Positions 63,105-64,000 of a stretch of 64,000 nucleotides of DNA are shown here, piece by piece. The DNA is taken from NCBI GenBank assembly GCA_947494925.1, contig CANLWS010000004.1, forward strand, positions 186,001-250,000. Direction: 5' to 3'. The first letter of the stretch is position 1, and each line of letters opens with the position of its first letter. The DNA is from an uncultured Alteromonadaceae bacterium (GTDB lineage: Bacteria > Pseudomonadota > Gammaproteobacteria > Enterobacterales > Alteromonadaceae). The notes under the pieces are model-generated. The model did no database searches, had not been told where the DNA came from, and worked only from the letters and a program-made list of their open reading frames with translations. Made by a program: the position numbers and the translations under genes.

Positions 63105-63866
63105 TCCATTAACGCCTCGAACAAACCAACGAGGGTAATGTGTAGCCCATTGAACCAATGCTTTATTGGCAAGACTGTCCAAAAATACCACTTCGCCCTT
63201 CGCGGCAGCCTGATAGGCCTGCTCTGCCAGATCAACAGGATCAGCTTTCATAAAATTGGGGATGTATTTTTCCAGGCCATCCGCCTCCGACAACATGTTA
63301 GTTTCTGTAAAGCCGGGACACACACAGGTTACCGTGACGCCTGATCCTTTTAACTCCTGAGAAAGCCCCTCAGAAAACGACAGTACGAATGCTTTGCTGG
63401 CACCATATACTGAGAAGTTGGGCGTTGGCATAAAACTGGCGACAGAGCCAACATTAATTATCTTGCCTTTAACTCGGCCAATCATCGGACCGCTAAAATG
63501 TCTGGCCATGTTAACCAGGGACTGAATATTGAGCTGCACCAGATTATTCATTTTGACAGGGTCACTTGAACAAAATGGCTCTACCTGCATCATTCCGGCA
63601 TTGTTAATCAGAATATCCACGGAAAGTTCTTTTTTGGCAACTTCAAAGAACAGTTTTTCAGCTGAATCTACAGGAATAAGATCCATAGGAATGATAGTGA
63701 CTTCAGTATTGTGTAATCCTTTTAATTCAGCGGCCAGCAGTTCCAGCTTCTGTTGATTTCTTGCCACCAGTATCAGGTCGTGACCATGTTTAGCAAAGAC
63801 CTCTGCGAAACATCTTCCTATGCCTTCCGACGCACCTGTAATCAAAACTGTTTTAAAATCTTGCAT
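63084..63866 (-). CDS. Short-chain dehydrogenase/reductase
   Basis: A 260-residue classical SDR: cofactor motif LITGASEGIGR, NNAG, and the active-site YGASK. VARN after the second strand suggests NADPH use. It lies next to the lipid-ester genes and could reduce a fatty ketone or aldehyde, but that is inference. Confidence 0.88.
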   Translation of the reverse strand: MQDFKTVLITGASEGIGRCFAEVFAKHGHDLILVARNQQKLELLAAELKGLHNTEVTIIPMDLIPVDSAEKLFFEVAKKELSVDILINNAGMMQVEPFCSSDPVKMNNLVQLNIQSLVNMARHFSGPMIGRVKGKIINVGSVASFMPTPNFSVYGASKAFVLSFSEGLSQELKGSGVTVTCVCPGFTETNMLSEADGLEKYIPNFMKADPVDLAEQAYQAAAKGEVVFLDSLANKALVQWATHYPRWFVRGVNGLLSRFG

Positions 63867-63920
63867 GTTTTATCGCTCCAGTATCCATACACAACTATAG
63901 CGCCATATGATGAGACAAAG

Positions 63921-64000
63921 TTAATCTTCATCCCACATATTCAATTGATCAGCTTTGCCAGTGTCAGCTTTTTTCTTGCCAGCAGCTTCAGCACGCTTCC
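63921..64000 (-). CDS. C-terminal fragment of unidentified protein
   Basis: Reading the minus strand into the window from base 64000, a frame ends at TAA (63921-63923). The visible tail is Lys/Ala-rich and ends ADQLNMWDED. Not enough to name the family. Confidence 0.55.
   Translation of the reverse strand, partial: KRAEAAGKKKADTGKADQLNMWDED

Overview
The window looks like a chromosomal segment of a marine gammaproteobacterium, most likely in the Alteromonadales (Alteromonadaceae-like). The block ygfB-pepP-ubiH-ubiI, the gcvT-gcvH-gcvP operon, 6S RNA, ygfA, rpiA and serA have the gammaproteobacterial arrangement, though split up by insertions. The extras (PEP-CTERM protein, WS/DGAT acyltransferase, DUF481 proteins, secreted S9 and DUF885 peptidases, GGDEF/EAL protein) suit a heterotrophic marine bacterium. 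All assignments come from reading motifs; no database search was run.

Layout. 1-1513: an edge-truncated beta-lactamase-fold serine hydrolase and an AraC regulator. 1838-9040: a visibly A+T-richer accessory island with a Vsr endonuclease, an Mrr-like endonuclease, a protein with two GHKL ATPase modules (MORC-like plus histidine-kinase-like), a receiver-domain protein and a C5-cytosine methyltransferase. I read it as a restriction-modification system with a built-in two-component relay, and it is the main candidate for an undescribed system. 9336-11005: a HipBA toxin-antitoxin pair with two HipB-type operators. 11096-11440: a cluster of short dispersed repeats. 11457-17053: gcvTHP and a divergent LysR gene. 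17226-24013: a 1808-residue repeat lipoprotein and a PhoD-like phosphatase. 24479-27759: a YtrA-type GntR regulator, an ABC exporter and a membrane acyltransferase. 27846-36945: a lipoprotein, an S9 peptidase-Sel1 fusion, a GNAT acetyltransferase, a LysR gene, a 49-codon ORF, an amidohydrolase, a DUF885 peptidase and a small membrane protein. 37002-39497: an alpha/beta hydrolase with its TetR regulator, and a polysaccharide deacetylase.

39578-52221: the ubiI-ubiH-pepP-ygfB block, 6S RNA (zapA is not at its usual place), a PEP-CTERM protein, ribokinase, nucleoside hydrolase, a hybrid sensor kinase, ygfA, rpiA and serA. Nucleoside hydrolase, ribokinase and RpiA together would carry nucleoside ribose into the pentose phosphate pathway. 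52413-52676 is a structured element with near-perfect terminal inverted repeats. 52712-56911: an operon for a cupredoxin, a GGDEF/EAL protein and a predicted outer-membrane barrel. 56978-59718: two DUF481 paralogues and an HDOD protein. 59920-63866: a lipid-ester cluster (WS/DGAT, two alpha/beta hydrolases, an SDR). The last 80 bases hold the C-terminus of an unidentified protein.
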